Shown in pieces: positions 22,979-32,013 of a stretch of DNA of 64,000 nucleotides. Source of the DNA: Streptomyces qinzhouensis (GTDB lineage Bacteria; Actinomycetota; Actinomycetes; Streptomycetales; Streptomycetaceae); contig NZ_CP042266.1 of NCBI RefSeq assembly GCF_007856155.1, positions 3,596,001 through 3,660,000 of the forward strand. Reading direction: 5' to 3'. The stretch's first letter is position 1. Each line of letters begins with the position of its first letter. Below the pieces are notes generated by a model. The model was not told the origin of the DNA and did not search any database. It saw only the letters and a list, made by a program, of their open reading frames with translations. The position numbers were made by a program, and so were the translations under genes.

Positions 22979-25219
22979 TCAGCCGTTGCGCTTCCAGCGC
23001 GGCTTGTCGTCGCGGCGGCCGAACGAGCTCGAGCCGGAGCCGGAGGAGCCGGAGCCCGAGCCGGTGCCGCGGTGGTCGTCGCGGCGGCCGTACGGACGGT
23101 CCGAGGAGCCGGCGCGGAAGCCGCCCGCGGGGCGGTCGTCACGGCGGTCACGGTTGAACGGACGGTCGCTGCCGCGGTGGCCGCCGCTGGGGCGGTCGTC
23201 GCGGCGGAACGACGGACGCTCGTCACGACGGTCGTCGCGGCGGTCGCGGTCGAAGGACGGGCGCTCGTCACGGCGGAACGAGGGGCGCTCGTCACGACGG
23301 TCACGGTTGAACGGACGGTCATCACGACGCTCATCACGACGGAACGACGGACGCTCATCACGACGGTCACGGTTGAACGGACGGTCATCACGACGCTCAT
23401 CACGACGGAACGACGGACGCTCATCACGACGGTCACGGTTGAACGGACGGTCATCACGACGCTCGTCACGACGGAACGACGGACGCTCGTCACGACGGTC
23501 ACGGCGCTCGAAGTTGCCCCGGTCGTCGCGGCGGTCGCGGTCACGGTCGAAGGACCGCTCCTCGCGCTCCTTCTTCGCGGCGGCGGCGGCCGCCACGGCC
23601 TCCGCCTCCAGCTCGGCCTCCACCGCGCCGGCCACCTCGGCCACCGCGGCCTCGGGGTCCTCGCCCCGCTCGCGCGCGGCCCGGGCCACCAGGCGGTCGG
23701 CCTCGTCGCGCAGTTCGACCGCGCGCCGCTGCACCCGCTCCAGCTGCCGGTTCAGGTCGGCGACCTCGCGCTCGGCCTGCTTGGCGGCGTTGTTCGCGGA
23801 GTCGGCCTGCACCTCGGTCAGCGACCGGGCGCCGGTGATCTCGGCGACCTCGGGGTCGAAGGCGCCCGCGCCGCCCACGATGTGGCGGGAGGCGTCCACG
23901 CCCGCGTCCTCCATCAGCCGGAAGATCTGGCGGCGCTGGTGGGGCAGGGAGAGGGAGACGACCACACCGGAGCGGCCCGCGCGGGCGGTACGGCCGGAGC
24001 GGTGCAGATAGTCCTTGTGGTCACCGGCCGGGTCCACGTTCAGGACCAGGTCGATGCCGTCGACGTGGATACCGCGGGCGGCGACGTCGGTGGCGACGAG
24101 CACGTTCACGTACCCGTCCTTGAAGTCGGCGAGGGTGCGCGTCCGCGCGCCCTGCGTCATGCCGCCGTGCAGCGCGTCGGCCTTCACACCGGACTCGCGC
24201 AGCTGCTCGGCGACGCGGTCGGCGCCCAGCTGGGTGCGGACGAAGATGATCGTACGGCCCTTGCGGGCGGCGATCGCGGCGGTGACCGGGGCCTTGTCCT
24301 TCGGCTTCACGACGAGGACATGGTGGGTCATGGTGGTGACATTGCCCTGGGCGCTGTCGACCTCGTGGCTCACCGGGTCGTTGAGGTAGCGCTTCACCAG
24401 GGTGGTGATCTCGTTCTCCATGGTGGCGGAGAAGAGCATCCGCTGACCGCCCTGCGGGACCTGGTCCAGCAGCTCGGTCACCTCGGGCAGGAAGCCGAGG
24501 TCGGACATCTGGTCGGCCTCGTCGAGGATGGCGACCTGGGTCTGCTCCAGGGAGCAGGCGCCGCGGTTGATGACATCGCGCAGCCGGCCCGGGGTGGCGA
24601 CGAGGATGTCGACACCGCGCTCCAGGGCGTAGATCTGGTTGCCCATGGACGTACCGCCGCAGACGACCTTCATCTTCAGGCCGAGGACGTCACCGTACGG
24701 CTGGAGGGCGTCGGCGACCTGCATCGCCAGCTCGCGGGTCGGGGTCAGGATGACACCGCGGGGCTTCTTCTTCTCCGTACGGCCGCCCGCGAGGGTGGCC
24801 AGCAGCGGGAGACCGAAGGAGAGCGTCTTGCCGGAGCCGGTACGGCCGCGGCCCAGGATGTCCTTGCCGGCCAGGGCGTCCGGGATGGTCGCGGCCTGGA
24901 TCGGGAAGGGGGTCGTGACGCCGTTCTGCGCGAGCTTGCGCACGATGCCCTCGGGGAGACCGAGGTCGGCGAAGGTGATTCCGGGCTCGGCGGAGTCGGC
25001 CGAAGCCTCGTCCTCGTCGAGCTCATCGGCGTCCAGCTCGTCGGCGAGCTCGGTGTCGTCGTCGACAGCGTCGGTGTCGGCGGCGGTGTCAACGCCCGTG
25101 TCGGTGTCGGTGGTCGCCTCGACGGTGTCGGCGGCGTTCTCAACGGCCTCGATGGGCTCGACGACCTCTACGGCCTCGTCCTCGGACACGACAATCTGAT
25201 CAGAAGCAAAAGTGGACAT
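22979..25219 (-). CDS. DEAD-box ATP-dependent RNA helicase with repetitive RD-rich tail
   Basis: 746 residues from ATG 25219. An acidic, Asp/Glu/Thr-rich lead (1-85) is followed by a full DEAD core: GRGRTGSGKTLSF (motif I), PTRELAMQ, TPGRL, LDEADQMSDLGF (motif II), SATM (III), then FVRTQLGADRVAEQL, ATDVAARGIHVDGID and HRSGRTARAGRSG (VI). The tail (about 530-746) is highly charged, built on repeats such as RRDERPSFRRDERRDDRP, and ends in a Gly/Ser/Arg-rich stretch. Such tails bind RNA and phase-separate. Role: RNA unwinding, ribosome assembly or mRNA decay, probably cold or stress related. Upstream 285 bp is noncoding. Confidence 0.9.
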   Translation of the reverse strand: MSTFASDQIVVSEDEAVEVVEPIEAVENAADTVEATTDTDTGVDTAADTDAVDDDTELADELDADELDEDEASADSAEPGITFADLGLPEGIVRKLAQNGVTTPFPIQAATIPDALAGKDILGRGRTGSGKTLSFGLPLLATLAGGRTEKKKPRGVILTPTRELAMQVADALQPYGDVLGLKMKVVCGGTSMGNQIYALERGVDILVATPGRLRDVINRGACSLEQTQVAILDEADQMSDLGFLPEVTELLDQVPQGGQRMLFSATMENEITTLVKRYLNDPVSHEVDSAQGNVTTMTHHVLVVKPKDKAPVTAAIAARKGRTIIFVRTQLGADRVAEQLRESGVKADALHGGMTQGARTRTLADFKDGYVNVLVATDVAARGIHVDGIDLVLNVDPAGDHKDYLHRSGRTARAGRSGVVVSLSLPHQRRQIFRLMEDAGVDASRHIVGGAGAFDPEVAEITGARSLTEVQADSANNAAKQAEREVADLNRQLERVQRRAVELRDEADRLVARAARERGEDPEAAVAEVAGAVEAELEAEAVAAAAAAKKEREERSFDRDRDRRDDRGNFERRDRRDERPSFRRDERRDDRPFNRDRRDERPSFRRDERRDDRPFNRDRRDERPSFRRDERRDDRPFNRDRRDERPSFRRDERPSFDRDRRDDRRDERPSFRRDDRPSGGHRGSDRPFNRDRRDDRPAGGFRAGSSDRPYGRRDDHRGTGSGSGSSGSGSSSFGRRDDKPRWKRNG
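23299..23496 (-). repeat. three tandem 66-bp coding repeats in the helicase tail
   Basis: Units start at 23299, 23365 and 23431, period 66 bp (22 codons). The first two units are identical and the third differs at 2 positions. Partial units flank them. They encode the alternating DERRDDRPFNRDRR / DERPSFRR blocks. Near-perfect DNA identity means recent expansion and likely length variation between strains. Confidence 0.9.
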
Positions 25220-25504
25220 GCGAAATGCGAAACCTTCCGGAGTCTCGGCACGCGCCCAACTCCGTGATTTCACAAAAGACCGCCTCGATGCGGTCGGCCA
25301 CGGCAAGGGAGATACGCGCCACACGGCGCGCTCTTTTGGCGCCGGGCAATGGGATCAAACGATCTACCACCATACGCACTCTCCCCCGCCTGAGGCAAAC
25401 CGCGATCGCGTGACCCCCGTTACACGACGACGACTCCTGGTGATCGGCCGCTCACCCGTACGTCACATCCGCCCCGCGCCGCACATCCTTCCCACCGGAA
25501 TGGG
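25220..25504. other. upstream region of the helicase gene
   Basis: 285 bp with relatively low GC near 25220-25400, long enough for a structured 5' leader of the helicase mRNA. No specific motif identified. Confidence 0.4.
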
Positions 25505-26092
25505 TCAGGCCGGGCCCGGTTGCGGCGAGGCCTCCGGCCGCCCCCGCATCCCCCGCCCGTCCGCGTCCACGAGCCGCATCGCCCCCGCGTGCACCTCCGG
25601 CGCCGATGAGGCCGACGGCGGATCGGTCGGCTGCGGCGGCTCCGAGACCGGCGGGTCGGTGGGCTCCTCCACGGGCGGATCCACCGGCGGCGGCGTCGGC
25701 TCCGCCGCCGGTGGCGTGGGCCGGGGCGCGGGCGGCTTCGGCCCGCCCGGCTGCGGCCGGGGCCGCTCCGCCCCTGGTCCGGGCCGGTCGTCCGCGGGCT
25801 CGGCCGAGGCGCCGGGGCTCGGCGACACCTCGGGGCGCCCGTCCTTACGCCCGCGGTCGCCGGACTTCCCGGAGTCCGGGTGCCGCCCGGCGCCGCCCGC
25901 GTGCCGGCCGCCGCCCGGGCGCTCGTAGCCGCCGTCCGGGTCCGCGACGGTGTCGCGCCGGTCGGGCGAGCCGCTGGGCGCGGGCTCGGCCCGCTCGTCG
26001 TCGCCGACGCTCATACACCCGGCCGATGCGGCGAGCGCGAGCGTGACGGCGAAGGCGGCGGCCACACGGACGGGGACGGACAACTGGCGCAC
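25505..26092 (-). CDS. proline-rich lipoprotein
   Basis: 195 residues from GTG 26092 (GGAGG 6 nt upstream). Signal peptide with lipobox: ALAASAGC, Cys at about residue 26. The mature protein is low complexity: a Gly/Arg/Asp region followed by a Pro/Glu/Thr region (PTPPAAEPTPPPVDPP, then EEPTDPPVSEPPQPTDPP) that could span the cell wall. No catalytic domain. Function unknown. It is the last gene after the two crcB genes but 240 bp apart from them. Confidence 0.7.
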   Translation of the reverse strand: MRQLSVPVRVAAAFAVTLALAASAGCMSVGDDERAEPAPSGSPDRRDTVADPDGGYERPGGGRHAGGAGRHPDSGKSGDRGRKDGRPEVSPSPGASAEPADDRPGPGAERPRPQPGGPKPPAPRPTPPAAEPTPPPVDPPVEEPTDPPVSEPPQPTDPPSASSAPEVHAGAMRLVDADGRGMRGRPEASPQPGPA

Positions 26093-26333
26093 AGGGGCAC
26101 CTCCGGAACAGGGCGGGAACAGGGGCGCGCAGTGTGCGCCCGGGCGCTCGGGGGCGCCCGGCCACGAGCCGCGCACCGCGCGCGGGACTCGTTCCCGTAC
26201 GCGGGTCTCCCTGCCCAACTCCCGGCGGGCCGCCGGGGACACGCCCCGCGCCCTGACGAGTACACGACCGCGCCTCGGCTTCCGCATCCCGTGCGCCCCC
26301 GGTCCGCCGGTGCGGTGACCCGCCGGACCCGGT

Positions 26334-26696
26334 CTAACCCCGCACGGCCCCCGCCAGCTCCGCCCCCAGCACCAGCGCTCCCGTGCCCACCAGCACGGAG
26401 CCCGCGGCATTGGCCGCCGCGAGGGGCCACCGGCCGGTCTCGGCGAGCCGCAGGGTCTCGTACGAGAAGGTCGAGTACGTGCTGAGCGCTCCGCACAGGC
26501 CGGTCCCCAGCAGGGCGTACAGCTCGGTGGAGACGGCGGCGCCCGCGGTCGCGCCGAGGACCAGACACGCGGCGGCGTTGACGGTGAAGGTGCCCCAGGG
26601 GAAGGCCGATTCATGCCGGGACTGCACCGCCCGGTCGGTCAGATACCGCAGCGGCGCGCCCACGGCGGCGCCGAGCGCGACCAGCAGCCAGCTCAC
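26334..26696 (-). CDS. crcB: CrcB/FluC fluoride channel subunit
   Basis: 120 residues from GTG 26696, overlapping the stop of the paired gene (GTGA). Four transmembrane helices. Family signatures: GAAVGAPLRYLTDR near the N-terminus, GTFTVNAAACLVLG with the Asn of the pore region, and GLCGALSTYSTFSYETLRL with the Phe-box residues. FluC proteins are antiparallel dimers. In Gram-positives with two adjacent crcB genes they form heterodimers that export fluoride. No fluoride riboswitch was recognised upstream. Confidence 0.9.
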   Translation of the reverse strand: MSWLLVALGAAVGAPLRYLTDRAVQSRHESAFPWGTFTVNAAACLVLGATAGAAVSTELYALLGTGLCGALSTYSTFSYETLRLAETGRWPLAAANAAGSVLVGTGALVLGAELAGAVRG

Positions 26697-27205
26697 CGGC
26701 CCGCCCCCGGGCGCCCGGTGAGCGCCCACCGGGTCAGGGCGACCGCCGCCCACACCGCGCCCAGACAGCCCGCGAGGGTTCCGGCCACATAGCCGAAGGC
26801 CGCCGCGCCCTCACCGCGTGCCAGCAGGTCACGGGCGTCGAGCGCGTACGCGGAGAAGGTGGTGAACCCGCCGAGCACCCCGGTCCCGGCGAACGGCCGC
26901 AGCAGCGGATGCGGACTCCACCGGCCGTGGCCCTCGGCGACCGGCACCATCAGCACACCGATCAGGAACGAGCCGAGGACATTGATCCCGAGCGTGACGA
27001 GCGGGGCCGAAGCCGGGTCGCCGGGCCAGGCACGGACCGCCGCGTAGCGGGCGAGCGCGCCGATGACCCCGCCCGCGGCGACGGCCGCGAGCACCAGCAG
27101 CAGCCGCGCCCCGGCGGTCTCGGCGCGCTGGGCCGGGACATGCAGATCGACATCCGGGTCGACCGGGACCGGCTCGCCCCCGGCGCCGGGCGGGGCCGGG
27201 TTCAC
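26693..27205 (-). CDS. crcB: CrcB/FluC fluoride channel subunit (second copy)
   Basis: About 170 residues using GTG 27205; no strong ribosome site is seen and the first 40 residues (Pro/Asp-rich) are uncertain. The core has four helices with GVIGALARYAAVRAW, VTLGINVLGSFLIGVLM and GVLGGFTTFSAYALDAR, all typical FluC motifs. It precedes and overlaps the other crcB by 4 nt, so the two subunits are made together for a heterodimeric channel in the cytoplasmic membrane. The longer upstream frame lies antisense to the metallopeptidase gene and is not used. Confidence 0.85.
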   Translation of the reverse strand: MNPAPPGAGGEPVPVDPDVDLHVPAQRAETAGARLLLVLAAVAAGGVIGALARYAAVRAWPGDPASAPLVTLGINVLGSFLIGVLMVPVAEGHGRWSPHPLLRPFAGTGVLGGFTTFSAYALDARDLLARGEGAAAFGYVAGTLAGCLGAVWAAVALTRWALTGRPGAGR

Positions 27206-27425
27206 CGCCGGTCCGCGGGCGGGCGTACGGCGATCACGGGACAGCGGCGGGCTCCGGGTGTCGGCACGGACCGCATTCTCCCGCGCGGCCCGCGTCGGCG
27301 CCCGGTCCTGATCCCACCCGGGCGGGGCGGCGCCCGGTACGGCGGGATAGGCGCGGCGGAGGGCGCGACGGAACCGGGCCGACCGCCCGGGTCCGTTGCG
27401 ACGGGAGGTCGCGCAGAATGGCCGT

Positions 27426-27776
27426 GTGCTGGAGATGACGCGTGAGGCGTTCGAAGAGCTGGTGAGCGAGGCGCTGGACTCGATCCCGCCGGAGCTGACC
27501 CGGGTGATGGACAACGTGGCCGTGTTCGTGGAGGACGAACCCGATCCGTCCGACCCGGAGTTGCTGGGGCTGTACGAGGGCACCCCGCTCACGGAGCGCG
27601 GCGAGTGGTACGCGGGGGTGCTGCCGGACCGGATCTCCATCTACATGGGCCCGACGCTCCGCTACTGCGAGACGCCGGAGGACGTGGTCCACGAGGTCGC
27701 GGTGACCGTGGTCCACGAGATCGCCCACCATTTCGGCATCGAGGACGACAGACTCCACGAACTGGGCTGGGGCTGA
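27426..27776 (+). CDS. zincin-like metallopeptidase family protein
   Basis: 116 residues, starting VLEMTREAFEELV at GTG 27426; ATG 27435 is possible. The C-terminus carries the HExxH zinc motif in TVVHEIAHHFGIEDD, followed by HELGW. These short proteins (about 115-130 residues) are a widespread actinobacterial and proteobacterial family of minimal zincins whose substrates are unknown. Cytosolic. It is divergent from crcB and followed at 234 bp by the membrane metallophosphoesterase. Confidence 0.85.
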   Translation: MLEMTREAFEELVSEALDSIPPELTRVMDNVAVFVEDEPDPSDPELLGLYEGTPLTERGEWYAGVLPDRISIYMGPTLRYCETPEDVVHEVAVTVVHEIAHHFGIEDDRLHELGWG

Positions 27777-28009
27777 CGGACCCTGCCGTGCCCTGCCCGG
27801 GCCGGGCCATGGGGTTCTCCGGGACCCCGCGCCCCGGGACCGGCAGACGCCCCGTCCGGGCAGGACTCCTCCGGTACGGCCACCCCCGCACCGCCCCGGC
27901 GCCGGGAGCCACCCGGGCCCGCACGGGATGCGCCGGCCGGGGCCCGGCGCGCCCCCGACCATCCCCCGCCCTTCGCATGGCGGCCGCCGCCGACGGGCAT
28001 ACGCGCCCC

Positions 28010-29818
28010 ATGACAGGCCCATCGGCACCCGACCGGCAGTCCTGGATCAGCGCCCTCCGCGGGCGGGCGGCACGGCTCCGTACGGCCCTGGCCCGGCGCC
28101 GTATCCCGGTGGGAAAGGGCCTCCGCGGCCGAATCCGTACGGCGACGGCCCGGCTCCGTACCGCCGCCGCCCGCATCCCCACCCGGCCCCCCACCCGACT
28201 CCCTAAGGCAGCGGCCCCGCGCCGGACAGCCGCCGCGCCCTCCCTCCGCCACCCCGCGCCCCGCCCCTGGGCCCGCGCCTGCGGGCTGGCCGTCGTCGCC
28301 GGGCTCGGCGCGTGGCTCGGGCTGCTGGTCGTCGGGAGCGTGCACACCCAGGTCGGGCCGATGGAGACGAGCATGGCCCTGCGCCCCGACCTGACCGGCG
28401 GGACCCGGATCAACGTCTCCCCACTCGGCGCGCTGGAGCTCGCGTCCCACACCGCGCCGCTCCGGCTCGACGTCGAGGTGGAGCAGCTCGACCCGGCCCG
28501 TTCCAGCGCGCTGGTCGAGCATCCGGAGCGGCTCTCCGGGCTGGAGGACGAGGTCGCGGCCGATATCGTCGCCGGCACGACGGAGCTGGCCTTACGGTCG
28601 TGCGCGGCCGTCGTCTCGGGCGCCACCGCCCTCGGGCTCGCGGTCTACCGCCGCCCGCGCCGGGCGCTCGCCGCCGGGGGCCTCGCGCTCGCGCTGCTCG
28701 CCGCCTCCACGGCTGCCGCCGCCGCGACCTGGAACCCCCGGTCGGTCCTTGAACCCCGCTATTCGGGGCTGCTGACCAGCGCGCCGTCCCTGATCGGCAA
28801 CGCGCGGTCGATCGTCACCGAGTTCGACGTCTACCAGCAGGAGCTGGCCCGGCTGGTCACCAATGTCACCAAGCTGTACGACGCCACCTCGACGCTGCCC
28901 GCGTTCCGGCCGGACCCGGGCAGCATCCGGGTCCTGCACGTCTCCGACCTCCACCTCAACCCGGCCGCCTGGCACATCATCGCCTCGCTGGTGACGCAGT
29001 ACCGGATCGACGTGATCGTCGACTCGGGCGACACGATGGACCACGGTTCGGCCGCCGAGAACGCCTTCCTGGACCCGATCCGCGATCTGGACGCGCCCTA
29101 TGTGTGGGTGCGCGGCAACCACGACTCCCGGACCACTCAGGCGTATCTGTCCCGGATGAAGAACGTGACGGTCCTCGACGAGGGCCGGGCCGCCACGGTC
29201 GGCGGGCTGCGGATCGCGGGCACCGGCGATCCGCAGTTCACCCCGGACCGCTCGGTGGCGGCCCGGGGCGCCCCGGCGGAACGGCTGGCGGGCATCCGGC
29301 TGGCGTCCGCGATCCGCGACCAGGCCAGGGCGGGCACCCCGGTGGACCTCGCGGTGGCGCACAACCCGGACGCGGCCCGGGAGACCGACGGCACGGTCCC
29401 CCTCGTCCTCGCCGGGCATCTGCACCGGCGGGAGGTGGAGGTGATGAGGTTCGGCACCCGGCTGAAGGTGGAGGGGTCGACGGGCGGCGGCGGTCTGCGG
29501 GCGGTGCAGAACGAGAAGCCGGAGAAGGTCCGGGCCTCGGTGCTCTATCTGGACCGGACGACGAAGCGGCTCCAGGCCTGGGACGAGATCACCCTCGGCG
29601 GTCTCGGGCTGACGACGGCCGAGGTCGGCCGCCATCTGCCGGAGGAGAACAAGCCGGGGGCGAAGCCGTCCCCCGGCCCCTTCGCCGAACCGTCGTCATC
29701 GGCGGGTCCGCGACCGGCCGCGGACCCCGTCGGGAAGCCGTCCCCCGGGCCCTCGCCGGCCGCTCCGGCGACCCCCTCCAGGGGGCCTTCCGGAGCCGCT
29801 CGTTCCGCGGTTCCGTAA
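28010..29818 (+). CDS. membrane-anchored metallophosphoesterase
   Basis: About 602 residues from ATG 28010 (an in-frame ATG at 27977 is also possible; neither has a clear ribosome site). The N-terminal 80 residues are very Arg/Pro-rich, then transmembrane segments (LAVVAGLGAWLGLLVVG; a second near ALAAGGLALALLAAS). The C-terminal calcineurin-like domain has HVSDLHLNP, DSGDTMDHG, RGNHDSRT and GHLHRREVEV, a full two-metal site. The tail is Pro/Ser-rich. The domain between the helices probably faces outside. Substrate unknown. Confidence 0.8.
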   Translation: MTGPSAPDRQSWISALRGRAARLRTALARRRIPVGKGLRGRIRTATARLRTAAARIPTRPPTRLPKAAAPRRTAAAPSLRHPAPRPWARACGLAVVAGLGAWLGLLVVGSVHTQVGPMETSMALRPDLTGGTRINVSPLGALELASHTAPLRLDVEVEQLDPARSSALVEHPERLSGLEDEVAADIVAGTTELALRSCAAVVSGATALGLAVYRRPRRALAAGGLALALLAASTAAAAATWNPRSVLEPRYSGLLTSAPSLIGNARSIVTEFDVYQQELARLVTNVTKLYDATSTLPAFRPDPGSIRVLHVSDLHLNPAAWHIIASLVTQYRIDVIVDSGDTMDHGSAAENAFLDPIRDLDAPYVWVRGNHDSRTTQAYLSRMKNVTVLDEGRAATVGGLRIAGTGDPQFTPDRSVAARGAPAERLAGIRLASAIRDQARAGTPVDLAVAHNPDAARETDGTVPLVLAGHLHRREVEVMRFGTRLKVEGSTGGGGLRAVQNEKPEKVRASVLYLDRTTKRLQAWDEITLGGLGLTTAEVGRHLPEENKPGAKPSPGPFAEPSSSAGPRPAADPVGKPSPGPSPAAPATPSRGPSGAARSAVP

Positions 29819-29898
29819 ACCGTTTTGGCGATACCTCCCGCCATCCCATATGCTTCTCACGTCCCCGACGCGCTGAGAAGCGCCCAGGTGGGCCCTTA

Positions 29899-29971
29899 GC
29901 CCTCATCGTCTAGTGGCCCAGGACGCCGCCCTTTCAAGGCGGTAGCACGGGTTCGAATCCCGTTGGGGGCA
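29899..29971 (+). tRNA. tRNA-Glu (anticodon UUC)
   Basis: 73 nt. Acceptor GCCCTCA/TGGGGGC (one wobble), anticodon stem CCGCC/GGCGG with loop CTTTCAA, T arm ACGGGTTCGAATCCCGT, discriminator A. First of a three-gene array. Confidence 0.95.
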
Positions 29972-30015
29972 CGCAACACCTGTGCGAGAATATCGCTCGC
30001 GCAGTTGCATTACCT

Positions 30016-30090
30016 GGTCCTGTGGAGCAGTTTGGAGTGCTCGCCACCCTGTCAAGGTGGAGGCCGCGGGTTCAAATCCCGTCAGGACCG
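30016..30090 (+). tRNA. tRNA-Asp (anticodon GUC), copy 1
   Basis: 75 nt. Acceptor GGTCCTG/CAGGACC, anticodon stem CCACC/GGTGG with loop CTGTCAA, T arm CGGGTTCAAATCCCG, discriminator G. It differs from the copy at 36616 by one base in the variable region (C versus T). Confidence 0.95.
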
Positions 30091-30133
30091 CTACAGCTCG
30101 TGCGAACGCCTCGTGCGAACCGCACAGTTGTTC

Positions 30134-30207
30134 GGCTGGGTAGCTCAGTTGGTACGAGCGATCGCCTGAAAAGCGATAGGTCGCCGGTTCGATCCCGGCC
30201 CCAGCCA
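30134..30207 (+). tRNA. tRNA-Phe (anticodon GAA)
   Basis: 74 nt. Acceptor GGCTGGG/CCCAGCC, anticodon stem ATCGC/GCGAT with loop CTGAAAA, T arm GCCGGTTCGATCCCGGC, discriminator A. Last gene of the Glu-Asp-Phe array, followed by a strong terminator. Confidence 0.95.
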
Positions 30208-30216
30208 CAGTTTTCC

Positions 30217-30248
30217 CTCAGGCCCCGTCCACCAGGACGGGGCCTGAG
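30217..30248. terminator. bidirectional terminator between tRNA array and ccdA
   Basis: Perfect 14-bp stem CTCAGGCCCCGTCC with its complement and a 4-nt loop. It serves the tRNA array and the convergent ccdA-dsbA operon. Confidence 0.85.
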
Positions 30249-30262
30249 GCGTTTCCGGCTCC

Positions 30263-31111
30263 CTACGCCTCCTCCGCATCGGCCGCGGTCGCGGGGGTAC
30301 GGCGCCGAGCGGCGCGGACCACGAGAACGGCACCGGCCACCGCCACCACCCCCACCAGCAGCACCCAGTCCGGTACCGCGGCCCCCACCTCGCCCGCCCA
30401 CTGCTCGGCGGCGAAGGAGCGGTCCACGGAGACCAGCCCGGGCAGCGCGGTCGCCCCGTCGAAGACCAGGAAGAGCACCCCGAGCAGGACGAAGAACAGC
30501 CCGGACAGCAGCGATGTGGTGTGCAGCCGGAACCGGCCCACCGAGAAGCCCCGGCCGCGCAGCCAGCGCCGCCGGCCCAGATCGAAGCGGTCCCAGAGCA
30601 GGGCGAGGAAGAACAGCGGTACGGCCATCCCCAGGGCGTACACGGCGAGCAGCAGCCCGCCGTAGACCGGGTTGCCGCTGAACGCCGCGACCGTGAGCAC
30701 ACTGCCGAGGATCGGCCCGGCGCAGAAGCCCGCGAAGCCGTAGACCAGGCCGAGGGCGTAGACCGAGGCCGCCGTGGTGGGGCGGATCCGGCCGGAGAGC
30801 GCGGCGAGCCGGCGGGAGGCGAAGCCGAGGCCGAGGAGCTGCGCCACGCCCAGCGCGATGATCAGCCAGCCGCCGACGGCGACCAGCAGATCGCGGTTGC
30901 CGTAGAAGAAGCGGGCGGCGTACGAACCGGCGACGCCGAGCGGGACGAGGGTGGTGGCCAGTCCGGCGTAGAAGATTCCGGTACGGGCCAGCAGCCGGCC
31001 CGTCGAATCGAGGGAGTAGGCGAAGAAGGCCGGGAGCAGCAGCGCGCTGCACGGACTGATCAGGGCGAGCAGACCGCCGAGGAAGGCGGCCAGATAGCCG
31101 ATCTCGGTCAT
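30263..31111 (-). CDS. ccdA: CcdA-family thiol-disulfide transporter
   Basis: 282 residues, at least six transmembrane helices. The two redox cysteines of the family are in ISPCSALLLPAFFAY (residue about 20) and YGFAGFCAGPILGSV (about 129). CcdA passes electrons from cytoplasmic thioredoxin to extracytoplasmic partners. The ATG overlaps the stop of the DsbA-like gene (ATGA, 31108-31111), so the two are co-translated and CcdA probably serves that protein. The C-terminus is Ala/Arg-rich. Confidence 0.85.
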   Translation of the reverse strand: MTEIGYLAAFLGGLLALISPCSALLLPAFFAYSLDSTGRLLARTGIFYAGLATTLVPLGVAGSYAARFFYGNRDLLVAVGGWLIIALGVAQLLGLGFASRRLAALSGRIRPTTAASVYALGLVYGFAGFCAGPILGSVLTVAAFSGNPVYGGLLLAVYALGMAVPLFFLALLWDRFDLGRRRWLRGRGFSVGRFRLHTTSLLSGLFFVLLGVLFLVFDGATALPGLVSVDRSFAAEQWAGEVGAAVPDWVLLVGVVAVAGAVLVVRAARRRTPATAADAEEA

Positions 31112-31926
31112 GATCCCGAGCCGTCGCCCGGGGCGGCGGAACCGCCGGACTTCGCGGCGCCGGTGCCGCCCGCGGACTTCAGGGCGGACTCGATGGCGTC
31201 GGTGAAGGTCTGCTCGGGCTGGGCGCCCGCGATCGGGCGGCCGTTGATCAGGAAGGAGGGGGTGGAGGTGGCGCCCAGGGCGTAGGCCTCGTCCTGGTCC
31301 CGCTTGACGGACCGCTTCGCGGCGTCGCTCTCCAGGTCCGTGGCGAACCGCTCCGGGTCGGGCACGCCGGCCTGCTCGGCGAGCTGCTTCACCCGGTCGG
31401 CGGAGAAGCCCTTCTCCTTGGCACCCTTGGCGTAGGCGGCGGCGTGGAACTCCCAGAACTTGCCCTGCCGGGACGCGGCCCAGGCACCGCGGGCGGCGTT
31501 CTCGGAGGGTTCGCCGAAGATCGGGAAGTTGCGCCATTCGATCCGCAGCTTGCCCTGGTCGACGTACTTCTTGATCAGCTCGGGCTCGGTGTCCCGGGCG
31601 AACTTTCCGCAAAAGCCGCACTGGAAGTCGGCGTACTCGATCATGACGACGGGTGCGTCGGCGCGGCCGACGGCGAGCCCGTCCCCGGCCTCGCGGCGGG
31701 CGAGCTTCTCCAGCTCCGGGTAGGCGCCGGTCTTCTCCTCCACGGTCGCGGGGGCCTCACCGGGCCGGGAGGCGGCGGGGGACGCGGTGCCGGTGGCCTT
31801 GACCGTGGCCGCCGGGTCCTCCGGGCGGGTCGCGGTGTACGAGGCGATGCCGAGCACCAGCGCGGCGGTCAGCACGCCCGCGCCGATCAGCAGTGGCTTG
31901 CGCTGGGTGGCGGGGATCGACGGCAT
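31108..31926 (-). CDS. membrane-anchored DsbA/thioredoxin-like protein
   Basis: 272 residues from ATG 31926. One N-terminal transmembrane helix (LLIGAGVLTAALVLGIASY), a Thr/Ala/Pro-rich linker, then a DsbA-type thioredoxin fold with the active site FQCGFCGKFA (CGFC) and the cis-Pro loop TSTPSFLINGRPI. Ends in a Gly/Ser/Ala-rich tail. It acts outside the membrane in disulfide exchange, coupled with ccdA. In actinomycetes such proteins support oxidative folding or cytochrome maturation. Confidence 0.9.
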   Translation of the reverse strand: MPSIPATQRKPLLIGAGVLTAALVLGIASYTATRPEDPAATVKATGTASPAASRPGEAPATVEEKTGAYPELEKLARREAGDGLAVGRADAPVVMIEYADFQCGFCGKFARDTEPELIKKYVDQGKLRIEWRNFPIFGEPSENAARGAWAASRQGKFWEFHAAAYAKGAKEKGFSADRVKQLAEQAGVPDPERFATDLESDAAKRSVKRDQDEAYALGATSTPSFLINGRPIAGAQPEQTFTDAIESALKSAGGTGAAKSGGSAAPGDGSGS

Positions 31927-32013
31927 AGGGGAACGCTCCTGAACGAAAGACGGGAAGAAAGCGGGCAAAGGCCCCGGATCTCAATGAACCAGGGCATGGC
32001 ATGGCTTCCCGGC

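Noticed and set aside
23147..23520. Regularly spaced repeats that could suggest a CRISPR array
   Set aside because: The 66-bp units are contiguous with no unique spacers, stay in frame and encode the helicase tail. No cas gene is present.
23072..25267. A 731-codon plus-strand frame opposite the DEAD-box helicase
   Set aside because: Its repetitive Thr/Val sequence mirrors the helicase repeats read on the wrong strand.
27206..27425. Fluoride riboswitch ahead of the crcB pair
   Set aside because: I looked for the conserved pseudoknot-type motif on the minus strand and did not find it.
26693..27640. Longer form of the second crcB gene starting near 27640
   Set aside because: The extra 145 residues run antisense to the zincin gene at 27426-27776 and do not look like a membrane protein start.
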